Source: Zopfochytrium polystomum
Lineage: Eukaryota > Chytridiomycota > Chytridiomycetes > Chytridiales > Chytridiaceae
Assembly (NCBI GenBank): GCA_025765615.1
Contig: JAIVFJ010000025.1
Span: 317,501-375,000 of the forward strand
Direction of reading: 5' to 3'
DNA: 57,500 bases
The notes under the pieces are model-generated. The model saw only the letters and a program-made list of their open reading frames with translations, was not told the DNA's origin and did not search any database. The translations under genes and the position numbers were made by a program. This document shows, in pieces, positions 40,851 to 52,621 of the stretch; position 1 is the first letter of the stretch; each line of letters opens with the position of its first letter.

Positions 40851-41873
40851 ACATCAGCATCTGTAAGTTTCTTGAGAAAAAAACAACCACTCACCCAGCA
40901 AAGGTGCTGCAGCAGCAAGTGCCCGATTGTCATCTTCCCTTCCACATTTGAAGGAAGTTGACCAATTGTTGCCTTCTGTAGACAGTATTCTGATCAGATG
41001 GCCATCTTTCAATTTTCCTCAAAAGACGTCAGAATGGCAGAAAGCAGCAGGCAGCAAGGAAATCTCCAACTGACTTCTGCAACAGAACAGAATCTATCAA
41101 CCATCAGGAATGTGTTATGAAAGACATTACACTCCTGCATTCCAAATCAGTCCACAAAAACTCTGCAAAAGGGCAACTTTACCCCAATAATGCAAAGAGC
41201 TGTTCCTCTTCCAATGATTTCTCGCCCTCCTTAGCTGCAGTATTGAAAAGGACATCATCCCCGTCCTGATGCAGTGTTCTCTGCGGCAACCAATCAGACA
41301 CAGATTTTGCATATGCACTTTTTGATTTGAGAAGCAAGAATCCACAACTTTGCTGCCCTGAAATCCGATTGCCTTATTTTCCAAGAGAACGTATTTCCTT
41401 TGCTCTCCAAATAGAGTTTGGATCTACTGGTTTCCATAAACTCTTGTGTCCATGTGCAGCTTTCTTTTTGTTTGTATTAAATATTTCATACATGGCTGGT
41501 GAAAGTAGTATGTATGGCAATCAATGAGATGCAATAACTTGAAGTCTTCAGAAACGAACATTTCCAGCACAAGAGAGGAAAACAATGAGCTCCATAGAGT
41601 CGTTCATTTCGTCCAGCCGATGCAGAGCTGCACTTGTAAACTTGAGGAATGATCCAGTGTGGTACGTAGGTTCCTCTGCAGCAGTGAGCTGAGAGAGCTG
41701 ACTGTTCACTCCTAGCTTCATGGTTTGACCCCTCATAAATTGGAGCACCTCCTCAACATCAAGCCACGCAGCAATGAAATATCAATTATTGGATGAATCA
41801 ACATTTTCAGCATCCTCAAGGGGTAGCAAGTTGAAGCAGTACTTCCACACAGACTGATCAAGTTCCTCAGACT

Positions 41874-42186
41874 TGTCAGGAACAGGGCAGGACAGGACAA
41901 GGCAGACAAGGAACTGAGAGGAGTGATGATTGTATTGGAAACAATAATTCACTTGAGGGATGGGAACAGGTCCCCCATCCCCCTTTTATACCTTTTGAGA
42001 GTCTTCCTTGTCAAGACTCAAAGAAAGTTCCAGAAAAAAAGAGCAATTAGTAATACAATGATACCAATGATACCAATGACAACAAGACAAGTCAGGAAAG
42101 CAAAGAAGGTTCCAGAAGGTTCCACAAGGTTCCATGAAGGAATGTTCTAGAAGGTTCCAGAGGTTTCCAGAGGGTGATTCATAACA
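41874..42186 (-). repeat. Chromovirus solo LTR with AGACT target duplication
   Basis: A 313-bp LTR of the 308-bp subtype with a few extra A bases near 42035, flanked by AGACT at 41869-41873 and 42187-42191. Confidence 0.93.
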
Positions 42187-42191
42187 AGACT

Positions 42192-43375
42192 GAAAGAATT
42201 CATAGAGTTTTACAAAAACATCAAGGAGGGTCATGCTGATTGGGAAAAGCAAGCATAAGTTCCAAAACAAAAAAAAGTGAACTTGCACAAACTCACCTGG
42301 TTTTTCCTTTCTGGTACTCTAAGACTTGGCCCCAAAGAACAGGATACGCACTATCAAACAAATCTCCAGCTTGTCGAATTAATGGGTGAGCTCTGTCACA
42401 GAGTCCAGCACCAACGTAACTTTCAAGTTGAGCTGGTGACAATGACGACTATTTTGCCACTTTTTGTATGGTCTCTTATGCGTGTGAGTTTGTTTCCAAA
42501 CCCGGCAGCATGTCAATTGGTGACACACTGTTGGATGGCTTCAGTGGCAGTGGGAAGATCTGCAGTGTGGTGGCGTCCATCATGCTCTCTGCAGGCTGAG
42601 TGCTGCTATTTGGTGGAAGTAGTAGGGGAAGCAATGAAGGTGCGATTGCAGCAGTGGCGATCAGCGACGCGATGTTGAATGGCATTAGTGGTGGTGGGAG
42701 ATCTGCAGCAAGCTAGTATCCATCATGCTCTCTGCGGGCTGAGCGATCGCAAAAAACGATCGCTTGAGTGATCGCAGGAGCGATTGCAGAAAACAATCTC
42801 AAAACCAATCAAAATGACGAAGCGTGTACACGCACCCCCGCTCTCTGACTCTCTCAGCGTCCTCTGTCTGTTTCCTTGCAATAAGCCCACTGAAACACAC
42901 GCACACACACACAAACACACACAAAAAGGACCACTTATATTTTCTGACAGTCTCTTTATTTCAAAGAGAAGATAACCATTGCTCAACATGTCCCCCAACA
43001 AAACTCTCCTTTCAAACCTTCCTTGCAGAGCGTAAGTGCAAAGGGCAAGCATCTACAATCCAAGTCTGAGATTTTTGCTATGACAAGTGCAATTTCTGAA
43101 AATCTCCTTGTGTGTTGCAAGGTATGAGAATCTGCAACAATGAATCTTCTGACCTTCCGTGAGTTGAAAGCCACAGCTGTTGACTCCAAAGATCCTCATT
43201 ATTCTGAAAACAGTATAAATGGAAATGATTCAGATGTTTGCGACGGCTTTTTCTTTTCAACCCACTTATATCGCCCTCAGTCATGTGTTTCTACCAAACC
43301 AGGTAGTCAATCAGCTGGCAAAGAATCATACAAAGATACATAAGTGGTCAAAACTCTGACAACTTCTTGTGTGAG
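42192..43375. other. Spacer with short internal repeats, no gene recognised
   Basis: A segment around 42540-42600 (ATCTGCAG...TCCATCATGCTCTCTGC) recurs at about 42690-42740, and CA-rich repeats lie near 42895. No domain seen. Confidence 0.5.
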
Positions 43376-43384
43376 TTGATCAAA

Positions 43385-44085
43385 TTTCTATTTGTAAACT
43401 TTTGTAAACCTAATTGCAACCAACAATTTCTCTTGTGTCCTCTGCACAGGTGGGTGCTGGATTGGGATGAGATAGTAAAGGCCATCACATTGTTTGCAAA
43501 TCTTGATGCTGTGTTGAGATACAAGTGTAGTAAGATCAAGGAGGAAGACACAATCTTGAGTGAATAGCTTCACAGCAGTTGGGTCTTGGAGGACATGTGA
43601 CACGAGAGAAGCGGTTCCTTGAGTGATGGGACATGTATTGTGGGTACAGCTCCAGAATCAATCATGTACAGAAGAGAGGCTATGCCTGTGTGTGACGCAT
43701 TCACTGTTGCAGTGTTCACAAAGAAGTAGAAGTGAGAGGTACCATTTATTTGAAAAGAAGAAGAAACAGAAGGCCCTCCTGTAGCATATTGAGGGTGGAA
43801 TCTGGAGAAAGGAACAAGAGTTGCTTGTGGTACAGCCACAGTTGCTGAGGCTGAAGCATGGTTTGGTTGAGCAGGTGTGAAGTGTTGCATTTGGAGCCTA
43901 TTGGCCTGGTGCATGTGCAGGCAGTGCTCAGACTTGTGTGTGTGTGTTGGTGGCCAAGCTTGGAATCTCTGCACAGAACTTGCACCTGGTGCCTTCAACT
44001 CTTCCAAGACGTTGATGGATTGAGGTAGCCTTTGGCTCTTGCCTATGAGCGACTCCTGGCTTGTGGCAGTTATGGCAGTCCCTTT
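43385..44085 (-). mobile_element. Decayed Ty1/copia Pol remnant (protease and pre-integrase region)
   Basis: The minus strand encodes a short stretch with the copia protease motif MIDSGA (near 43660), then VPSLKEPLLS. After a one-base frameshift near 43615 come VSHVLQDPTAVKLFTQDC and CDGLYYLI. The LLSVSxL...F...C...GLYYL pattern is the pre-integrase zinc region of Ty1/copia. About 40 residues are missing after the DSG motif, and a degenerate C-x2-C knuckle lies upstream near 44070. Downstream integrase, RT and RNase H are not recognisable. Confidence 0.68.
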
Positions 44086-44094
44086 CCATGCGGT

Positions 44095-44503
44095 TGTAAA
44101 CAGTCTACTCTGAGTGAGTGAGTGGAAAGAGTGAATGGAGTGGAGATGTGTGTTTGTGGGTGATCCTTCTCCCCAACTTGGAGAGAAAGAGAAAATAACT
44201 CTGTTATGAATGATTGATACATAATGATGATATGCACACTGTAATAGTTGCTAGGCAAGTGTGACCAGCACAGAGTAAAAACCTCTCCTATATACTTGAG
44301 CAGAGGAGGAGGAAAACTGTTGACACCAGGTTTCTGTTCCACTTAATACTCAGAGTATTTGTCATCAGCGCAAGCCAGCGCCCAGGTCTGCATTGGCAGT
44401 GGCTCACTCTCCCATGGGCATCGTGAGAACGATAACTGACAGTCACAATAGATTCCGGTCCGTCTTGTGCCTCTTGCTGCTAACCAGTCAGTTCTGCCTA
44501 ACA
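44095..44503 (-). repeat. LTR of second (probably Ty1/copia) family
   Basis: 409 bp, TG...CA, matching the solo LTR at 27091-27505 (opposite orientation) and the fragment at 12608-12916. It is oriented like the adjacent copia remnant, for which it would be the 5' side LTR, but no clean target duplication or primer site is seen. It could be a separate insertion. Confidence 0.8.
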
Positions 44504-45805
44504 ACAGTGAAAGTTTAGAACTGACAATTTCACAGCCATTGTTTTGAGTTACACAGAGAACCTCCAATGATGCGTGTGTGTTGAATCATTCCTATTCAAC
44601 CCCTAAGAATTTGAAATGCACTCATCAATAGCAGTCTATTTTTTTCAAACTGTCCCTGCGGTATTACCTCCCTTTCTGCTCAACCAATGCTGGATGCCGT
44701 TGGCCGCTCCCTCTGTTGCTGTGGATTGTGTGGAATCTTTATGGCCAACGTGGCTGTGTCAACTGGGCTATTGCAGTGTAATAATAGATCGATAAACGAA
44801 TGAGACCTTGTCCTGACAGCTGATTTTCTATTTTTTTTTTTTTTTTTGTTTTTTTTTTTCCCCCTTCAAGTCCTGCCGTAAATATTACGGCGCGAGTCCC
44901 ACGAAAAACGGAGGAGGGCTGTTCGGTTGTCTGTGCTGTGTGGCTTGGGCTTGTCTTGTTTGTTTATTGTTATGCTTCTCTGTCTCTGTCTCTCGCTCTG
45001 TCTCCTCGCGGAGCGTGCCTTGCTTGCTTGCTTGCTTGTGGTTCGGCGGAGGTCGAGCCACCCACGCGGATGATTCGATCGAGTGCCACCATTGGATTTT
45101 TTTGTTTGTTTATTTGAAAGCTTTTGGGATATGTTGCGGATTATTTACGTGAGCCGCCTTTTTCAAGCGATCCTCTGTCTGGCTTACTCAATAAATTGAA
45201 ACAAAAGAAAAAAAACCAACAAAGACAATAATCGCAAAAACTGATAGGAAGACCGAGAGACTGGCCCCCGAAATTGCGTGCTCGAAAATCGGCAAAATGG
45301 GAAAACTGGAAAAATAATCCAAAAAAAAAAAACGCCGCTTCGACTCTGTGCAAGCCGCTCTTCGGCGTTCTCATTTTTGATTGGGTGGGTCGCTCTTCTC
45401 TCTCTTCTTTGTTGTTCCCCTGTCGGAAACAAGCGATCGAGGACAGATGAGAGAGGGAGAGAGATAGAGAGAGAGAGAGAGCAAAGTTCCAACAGTTCCG
45501 CTCGTTGCATGTGTAAAAATAAAGGCAGCGTGAGACAAGAAACTAGATGCCCCCACGAAAAAAAAAAAAAAAAAAAAAAGCTTTGTCATCAGAGAAGTTT
45601 CCTTCTTGTTGACCCTTTCTTCCTTTTTTGTTGTTCGTAGTTTTCCCGTTTTGCAATTTGGTTCGCCCAGGCAACCTCTCTTCTCCCCCCCACCCCCCCC
45701 TTCACGCTAACAGCAAGGAGGGCAAACAACGGCGTCCCCCCGTTACATTACCCTCCTTGAAGCCGGGTGCGTGAGACGAAGAAGCTCAAACAAAAAGCAG
45801 CAGGA
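44504..45805. other. Intergenic and upstream region of the ABC transporter
   Basis: Contains T tracts (44830-44860), a (GCTT)n stretch near 45020, A tracts (45321-45332 and 45560-45580) and a C-rich stretch near 45685-45700. No gene recognised. Confidence 0.55.
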
Positions 45806-48800
45806 ATGGCCTCGTCCCAGCCCCCCTCAGCGCGGTCGTCCTCCCCTGCGGACGACCATGCAGCCGCCGCCGTCGCTCCAAAGGCCGTCACCGCCGCAAC
45901 CCTCGTGGCTGCGAACCAGGCGGCTCCTCGAAAGAGCCACAACGTTCGCGCGCTGGCCAACAAGGCCATCTCCTACCAGAAACGCCAGCTCTTCACCAAC
46001 ATTTGCTGCATCAGGCATGTCATTTCCACACACACACAGTCCTCAATTTCCTCTTTGCTTCGTACAAACAGACGAAGAGCGATCTGCTTCGGCGATCTGG
46101 GGTTGTAGTCGTTAATGCACCACTTCCCTGGGTACCGCCCTGAATGCAATCCCTCCTCTTTGCCTTGATCCATCATCTTGTGTGTTTGTAAGGCCATGCC
46201 CAGCTGACAATCATTGCGACACTTTGTCAATCATTCAGCTGCTGCCCGCTCTTTTTCGTTTTGATATCTGCTGTCCTCGGTGCGGTCATCCAAAAGCTCA
46301 TCCTCAGATCTCAAACCATTGAAGGTGACTAAGGAGTCCGCCGTGGGCCACTTGAGAGAATCTCGACTTACATCTGCTCCAACCAGACATTCAGTTCTGC
46401 AGCAATATTCCGTCCTTGTATCCTGATGGCTTCCCTCGGTACAACACAACCGATCCCTTGATCTCGCGTTCCAACGATACCGGTAACAAAGCTGTCAACT
46501 TCATTCGGAACGTCAACCTAGCCGGCATAACGCAAAATCCCGGCGCTGCCCGTTTCGGCTTCGTCCACCCTTGTAAGTGAGGACAAGCATGCACCTCCCC
46601 GAGGAGAGCGCTATCGTGAGCTGACCTTGGATGATCAGGTGTCTACTGGTTCGGTGAGAGCTATCCCAACAACTCTCCCGTGTACGAGCGGAACAGCAAT
46701 GGCCCACCCGCGATCAAGATCGACAGGTAAATTTCAGGGCGCTCGTCTCTCTGGATTACCTAACATCATGAATTCCCCAATCTCCCGCAGTACCTACTTC
46801 CCTCCTCCCGACGGTGGTTGGCTCACAGTCTTGACGAATGGGACAAACACTGATGCTATTCGTCGCTTTACGCAGTACCAACTTAACTTTTGGGCAGTCA
46901 GCGGCGCAAGCACAGACAGTCTTACCACCACTTTGGGAACCCGGAAAACGGACTCAATATCCACAGCCGAAATCGTGACCTTTTTGAATGGCTCCCTTGA
47001 TTCATTCTTCAACCCAAGCTTCTCCGCCAGCGGGAGCACTTCGTACGGTATTCTCGGTGCCATCGGAAGCCGCATCTTCGTAAATGTGTCGTCTGGAACA
47101 AGCATCGCAAAAGCCGCTCTTCGACCAGTCCCGTACTTTTCGCCAGTCAACCAAGGCTATACGTCGGACAGCCTTGACGACGACTTGACCAATCGGATCA
47201 ATATGCTGCTGACTGATCTTGCGTCCCTCAACAAAACGGTATTGCAGGAGTCGACGCCCTCTGCCGCAGAGCTCACCGACTTTTACCTTCGTGCTGGAGT
47301 CCTCACCGCAAAAATGCCGCACGCGGCCATATTCCTGGACACTCTGGACGCTGGGAAACTTGTATCTCGCTACGTTCTACACGTCGGTACAGACAAGCGC
47401 ATCGAGGCTGCTGCAAACTTCCCCACAAAGGGCCAGCGTTTGGTGACAACTATGACGCAGCTTTCCCAGGCTACCTTGAAGTACTTTGGATCTACTGCTT
47501 CTGCCGGCAGTCGTTTGATCAACGCAAGGATCACTCAGGGTATCAGGGCCTTCCCCGACACCCAGTCAACTGAAGTCAAATTTGAATTCGCTGGAATCAT
47601 CGGCAGAATTCTTTATCCTTTTGGCGTCTCGTTCTTGCTACCTATTTTCGTCATTGTGCTCGTGAAGGGTGAGAAATTTCTATATCAAAGAGCCACTCTT
47701 CTAACTATTCGTTGCCAACAACCTCTGAACCTTACAGAAAAGGAAGATCGTATGTGAGTTCACCACTGCTCGTTGAGATCAAAAGTTTTTTTCTAACTCT
47801 GGATATTCCAAACAGTTTGGCCATGATGAAGATGAACGGAATGAAGGCGTGGGCATACTACTTGTCTCACTATGTGACATTCTACGTACTTTTTGCCATC
47901 TCTTCGATCATTTTTATCCTCGTCGGCTTTGGTGCGAGACTGACACTGTTTACGAAAACTGCAACTGCCGTCGTGCTTCTGCTCTTCTTTACCTGGGGCC
48001 ACGCGCAAATCGCTCTAGCCTTCTTCTTCGCATCCTTCTTCAACCGGAGCAGGATTGCACTCGGTGAGAAACTCTGCACTGTTGGCCTCCCCTTCCTTCT
48101 AAATTGATTTTTTTGTCTCGACAATTTCAGTGCTTACATTCCTGGTCGTTTTGTGCGGTGTCATTATCTCGCTTGTTACGGACCAGCTATTTGAGGATGA
48201 GCCTTTCCCCCGAGCATTCTTCTTGTGGCCGCCCTTCGCCTTCTACCGTGCCCTGTCTGTCCTCAATGTAGCCAGTTACGACCTTCTGAAGCGGGTAAGT
48301 CGTTGTTTCTCGCTTGACTTGCCTCCGATTAGAAACCAATTGAAATTCGCACACCCTAGCCTTTCCAAGTGAAAGACCTTCGCGGTGACAACGAGGTCAC
48401 GTCTGCTTTGGCTTTCTTGGCTGTCGAGATTTTCGTCTACGGCTTCATTGGAATGTACCTTGCAGCTGTGCTCCCTTCAGAGTACGGCACCCGTCGCCCG
48501 TGGCACTTCCCCGTCACGGACGTTCTGACCAGCTTCGAGAAAAAGAGCAAGAAATCGCGCCAGTCGTACGAAGCCGAGCTCTCGGCCTCTCAGTTGGCAG
48601 CGAAGCTGGACGAAACCGCCGGAAATGAAGACGAAGACGTCATCGCCGAACGCCAACGCGTCGACTCGAACCAACACCCAGCCGACGCTCCCATTGTCAT
48701 CTCGCACCTGCGCAAAGTCTACGCTTCCCGAGCGCCGGGCTCTCCCCCAAAGGTTGCTGTCAAGGACGTGACGTTTGCCGCCGAGTCCGGCTTGGTGTTT

Positions 48801-50165
48801 GGGCTGCTCGGCCCGAACGGCGCTGGCAAAACTACCCTCATTAGCATGCTTACTGGTCTCTACGAGGCCACCAGCGGTAATGCGTGGCTCAGCGGATACA
48901 ACATCAAGAGTGAGATCAGCGACGTGTACAAGGTCATCGGCATCTGTCCCCAGGTGCGGTCTTAATTCCGCTCCTTGTGAGAGGAACTCGCATGGCGCGG
49001 TTGTTTGCCTCTTCTTCATCCTCTTCTGTGTTGGCCCTTCCTACTTTGCAACTTATTTTATACTTCAACACTCCATGAGCCATACTAACCAGTTCCCCGA
49101 CGTTGTACCACCACAGTTCGACATCCTGTGGGATGACTTGAACGTCGAAGAGCACCTCTACTTCTATGCTCGCCTCAAAGGCGTCGAGCGCGCGGAGGAG
49201 CGCCCCACGGTCGAGAAGGCCATGGAGCAAGTTTCGCTGACAAGTCTCCGTCGCCGTTTGACAAAAACACTCTCCGGTGGCGAGAAGAGGCGTCTCTCAA
49301 TTGCCATCGCGTTGGTCGGCACTCCGTCGGTCGTGTTCCTGGACGAGCCAACGGTGAGCTTGGTTTTTTGCTTGCTAATGACCCTGGGGAGACGGATGAC
49401 TAAACGTGCTTGTGCAGACTGGACTTGACCCTGAAGTGAGACGCCTGATCTGGAACATCATCCAGGACGCGAAAGAAGACAAGACAATCATCTTGGTACG
49501 TTGGAAGGACCTCGGTTGCCTTTTTCATTACAGTTTCCGCGTTTCTGAAAGTAACGTAACGCACTTTGGTTTGTAAATCTATTTTAGACTACTCACTCGA
49601 TGGAGGAAGCCGAGGCCGTCTGCCAGCGCATCGGCATCATGTCCAAGGGCACCCTCCGCTGCTACGCCAACCCGCTCCGCCTCAAAGAGCTGTACGGCTC
49701 CGGCTTCCGTCTCTTCTTCAACTCGCTGCCGCAGGACACGGCTCGCGCCTGCGCCTGGGTGGAGGGCATCCTCCCAGCGGGCTTCCAGAAGCTGGACGCC
49801 TTTGCCACCTCCACGTCGTACGAGTTTTCGTCCGGGCCCGGCATCATTCCGATGCTCTTGAGAAGATCGAAGCCGGCCGGAAAGAGGCGGGCATCCTGGA
49901 TTGGGGTATTTCGCAGACGACGCTGGAAGAGTTGAGTGAAAAATAATTCCTTCCCCTCGTTTTGTTTTTCCCCCCTTCTTTCACGAGTTTAGCTTTCTGA
50001 CCCTATTTCCATCCTTCTTCTCAATCTCGCTCATGCACTCATACGCTCACACACACACACACACTCTCTCTCTCTCTCTGTCTCTCTCCCTTTCTCTCCT
50101 TTCCGCCTGATACCTACAGAGTGTTCCTTCGCCTCATCTCCGAGAACGACGCGGACGCGGATTGA
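45806..50165 (+). CDS. ABC transporter, ABCA-type half transporter (13 exons, one apparent frameshift)
   Basis: Exons: 45806-46014, 46239-46324, 46387-46572, 46639-46726, 46791-47668, 47738-47753, 47816-48063, 48131-48294, 48360-48953, 49117-49353, 49418-49495, 49588-49930 and 50120-50165; about 1057 residues. Topology: one N-terminal membrane helix (CCPLFFVLISAVLGAVI), a large extracytoplasmic loop, a cluster of further helices after KEKEDRILAMMKMNGM (the conserved ABCA EKE-MK-MG motif), then a nucleotide-binding domain. That domain has Walker A GPNGAGKTT, Q-loop CPQFDILW, signature LSGGE, Walker B VVFLDEPTTGLDP and H-loop TTH, and ends in SQTTLEEVFLRL. ABCA proteins move lipids across membranes; half transporters would dimerise. 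Intron 1 uses GC-AG; exon 6 has 16 nt. Near 49850 one base appears missing: PGIIP continues as DALEKIEAGRKEAGILDWGIS only after a frame change. Confidence 0.92.
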
Positions 50166-52076
50166 AAAAAGTGAGAAACGTGGGTCCTGGCCAGGTGGGC
50201 TATAGAATGCGAGGTCTGTCTGGGGCGGTGGGAGTTGGGGCAAGTGAGGAAAGCGTGGGATTAGGCCGTCACTTGAAAAGGCAGACAGGGTGAGGGCACA
50301 CTTTCTTGACTGTTCGTATATGGTTGGGTCGTGGCCAACTGTTTCCATCCGATTTATATTTTGTTTGTCCCACGCCCTTTTTTTCCTTCGTTTTCTTTTT
50401 CTTTTTTTTTTTTTTTTTGCCCGTTTCGCTTTCGCCGAGGCGGTCTCACCCTCGTTCGCAATCCTTACTTCTCTCTCCTCTCACACGCCCTCCTCGCACC
50501 CCGCCGCTTCCCCCTTCCGACGGGAAAAGAAAGAAAAAGAGAAAAGGAAAAAAAAAACCACATCAAGTATTTGGTGCTTGCTACTCCTCTTTTCCTTTGG
50601 ACTTCCGAGACCTCTTTTTTTTTTTTCTCCCACATTTTTCTTGCGGTGTATTATGTGTCCCTTGTATTCTTTTCATGGATGGGTTTTGTTCGCTCGCTTC
50701 TGTGAGCGTGCTTTCTTCGTCTTTCATCTTTGTTCTTCGTTTGCTTCATTTTTTTCTTTCCCACCCCCCTCCCTGGGTCGTCCATCTTTTCGTTGTCGTA
50801 GTCGACATCTTTGGTTAGTACACACAGACAGACACACAACCCTCGCTTCCGGCCAACGCGCATCACCAAAAAAAAACGCTGCCATCCGAAACGACCAACA
50901 CACCGCGCACGGGGGCTCGCGCGCGTCGCGTGTGGCCGCCCCGACCACGGCCCAGGCGAAAAACCCCGCCCCCCGAGTGAGCGCAACCCCACTCGAAGCG
51001 CTTTACAAGCGCAAGCCGGGGGGGAACACGGCACGCAGAAAGAGAGAGAGTGAGAGGCACACGGCAATGATGGAACTCATTGGGGAGTTGGAAACGGAAA
51101 GGAAGGCCGAGTGGGTAGGGGTAGGTAGTAAGTAGTTGAGGACCTTCCCCCCCCCCCCGCCCCCCCGGGCCCCAACCCCCCCCAAAAGAGAGGTCGAAGG
51201 TGGGCAGTGTGCGTCGGTCAGTCAACCCCACCCCCCATACAACGCATGTACGCAGCACGCAGCTCTCAGGCACGTGAAAGAAGAAAATAGAAGGTGTTTT
51301 TTTTTTGTTTTTTTTTTTTTTTTTTGGTTCTTTCGCGAAATTGGGCAAGGGGCACGACGCGAGAAGAAAAAAAAAAGCCCAAGCCACCGCCCGTGGCTAT
51401 TTTTTTTTTTTTTTTTTTTTTTTGATTGTCGGCTGTGTGGTGGGAGAGACACAGAACGCGAAAACAAAACAAAACAAAACAAATATAAAAATGATAAAAC
51501 CTACAACACGAAAACAAATGTGAAAATGAAGAGAACGAGGGAAAAAAAAAGTAACCAATAAAAAAACAAAGCAAAACAAGAACGAAAACAAAAGCAAAAA
51601 AAAAGCTGGGTGATGTGCGTGAAAACCAGATGGATCGGCCCTTCGCTCTCTCTCTCACTCACTCACTCTCTCTCTCTCTCTCTCTTTTGCTTTCTGCATC
51701 AATTCCATCCATCTCTCTCAACCCATCTGCCTCTGTCTCTGCTGTCCCTCTGACATTCGCTCTCTTTCTCTGACTGTCACACGTACACACACACAAACTC
51801 TCTCTCTCTCTCTCTCACTCTCACTCACACACACGCACTCTCTCTCTCCCTCTCTCTATCCTTTCCAATCAGCCCCCCGTTCCTCCTCAAGTAAGCCCGC
51901 ACAACCCCCATCGAACAGCTACCCATCGTAATTCGGTATACCCGATTGCCCTATTCGACAGCAGCCAGTACTTTCCCCCCCCAAAACAAGATCAAAGTTA
52001 CGCCGGTACTGTGCTCGTTACCTTCCAGTTCTTTCTTTTAGGACAAGAGTGAGCGAGAGATAGAGAGGGAGAAAGT

Positions 52077-52154
<78 letters not shown>

Positions 52155-52621
52155 AGTGAGTGAGTGAGTGAGAGAGAGCGAGAGAGTAAGTGAGAGAGTG
52201 AGAGGTGGGGGGCGCGGGGGAGGGTACGATCACGAGACTCGAGGGGCCCTTTATCCGCGTTCATTACCATACAAGCTCCCCATCAAGATTCATTTGGAGG
52301 ACCCACCCGCGCCTCCCTTAACAAGACCCTCCCTGCCCCACACAACTAGAACAAACGTGTTTTTCGATTTCCTCCTCACTATATAGTTTCTTTTTTTTAT
52401 AAAATAAACTCGCCACCAACACAAACTCCCCGCCGCCTCAAACAAACTCGCGTACCAAACCCCAGGCAATCAGACCCCCTCTTTCGCAATCACTCATCGC
52501 GAGTTCTACACCCGCCCGGCTCCCCCGCCTCCCCTCCCCCACCCCCAACATCCTCACCCCCCCTCCTCGCTTGCACAAGGAGCGTCCTCCCCTCTCTTCC
52601 CCTTTGCATCCGCCCCACATC
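50166..52621. other. Low-complexity intergenic region
   Basis: Dominated by simple sequence: T tracts (50405-50418, 51303-51325, 51401-51423), A-rich stretches, CT repeats (51648-51850), GA repeats (52065-52155) and a C run (51148-51165). No gene recognised. The C-rich stretch 52420-52620 is probably the kinase 5' leader. Confidence 0.6.
52065..52155. repeat. (GA)n microsatellite region
   Basis: Imperfect GA dinucleotide array followed by GAGT units (52152-52172). Confidence 0.9.
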
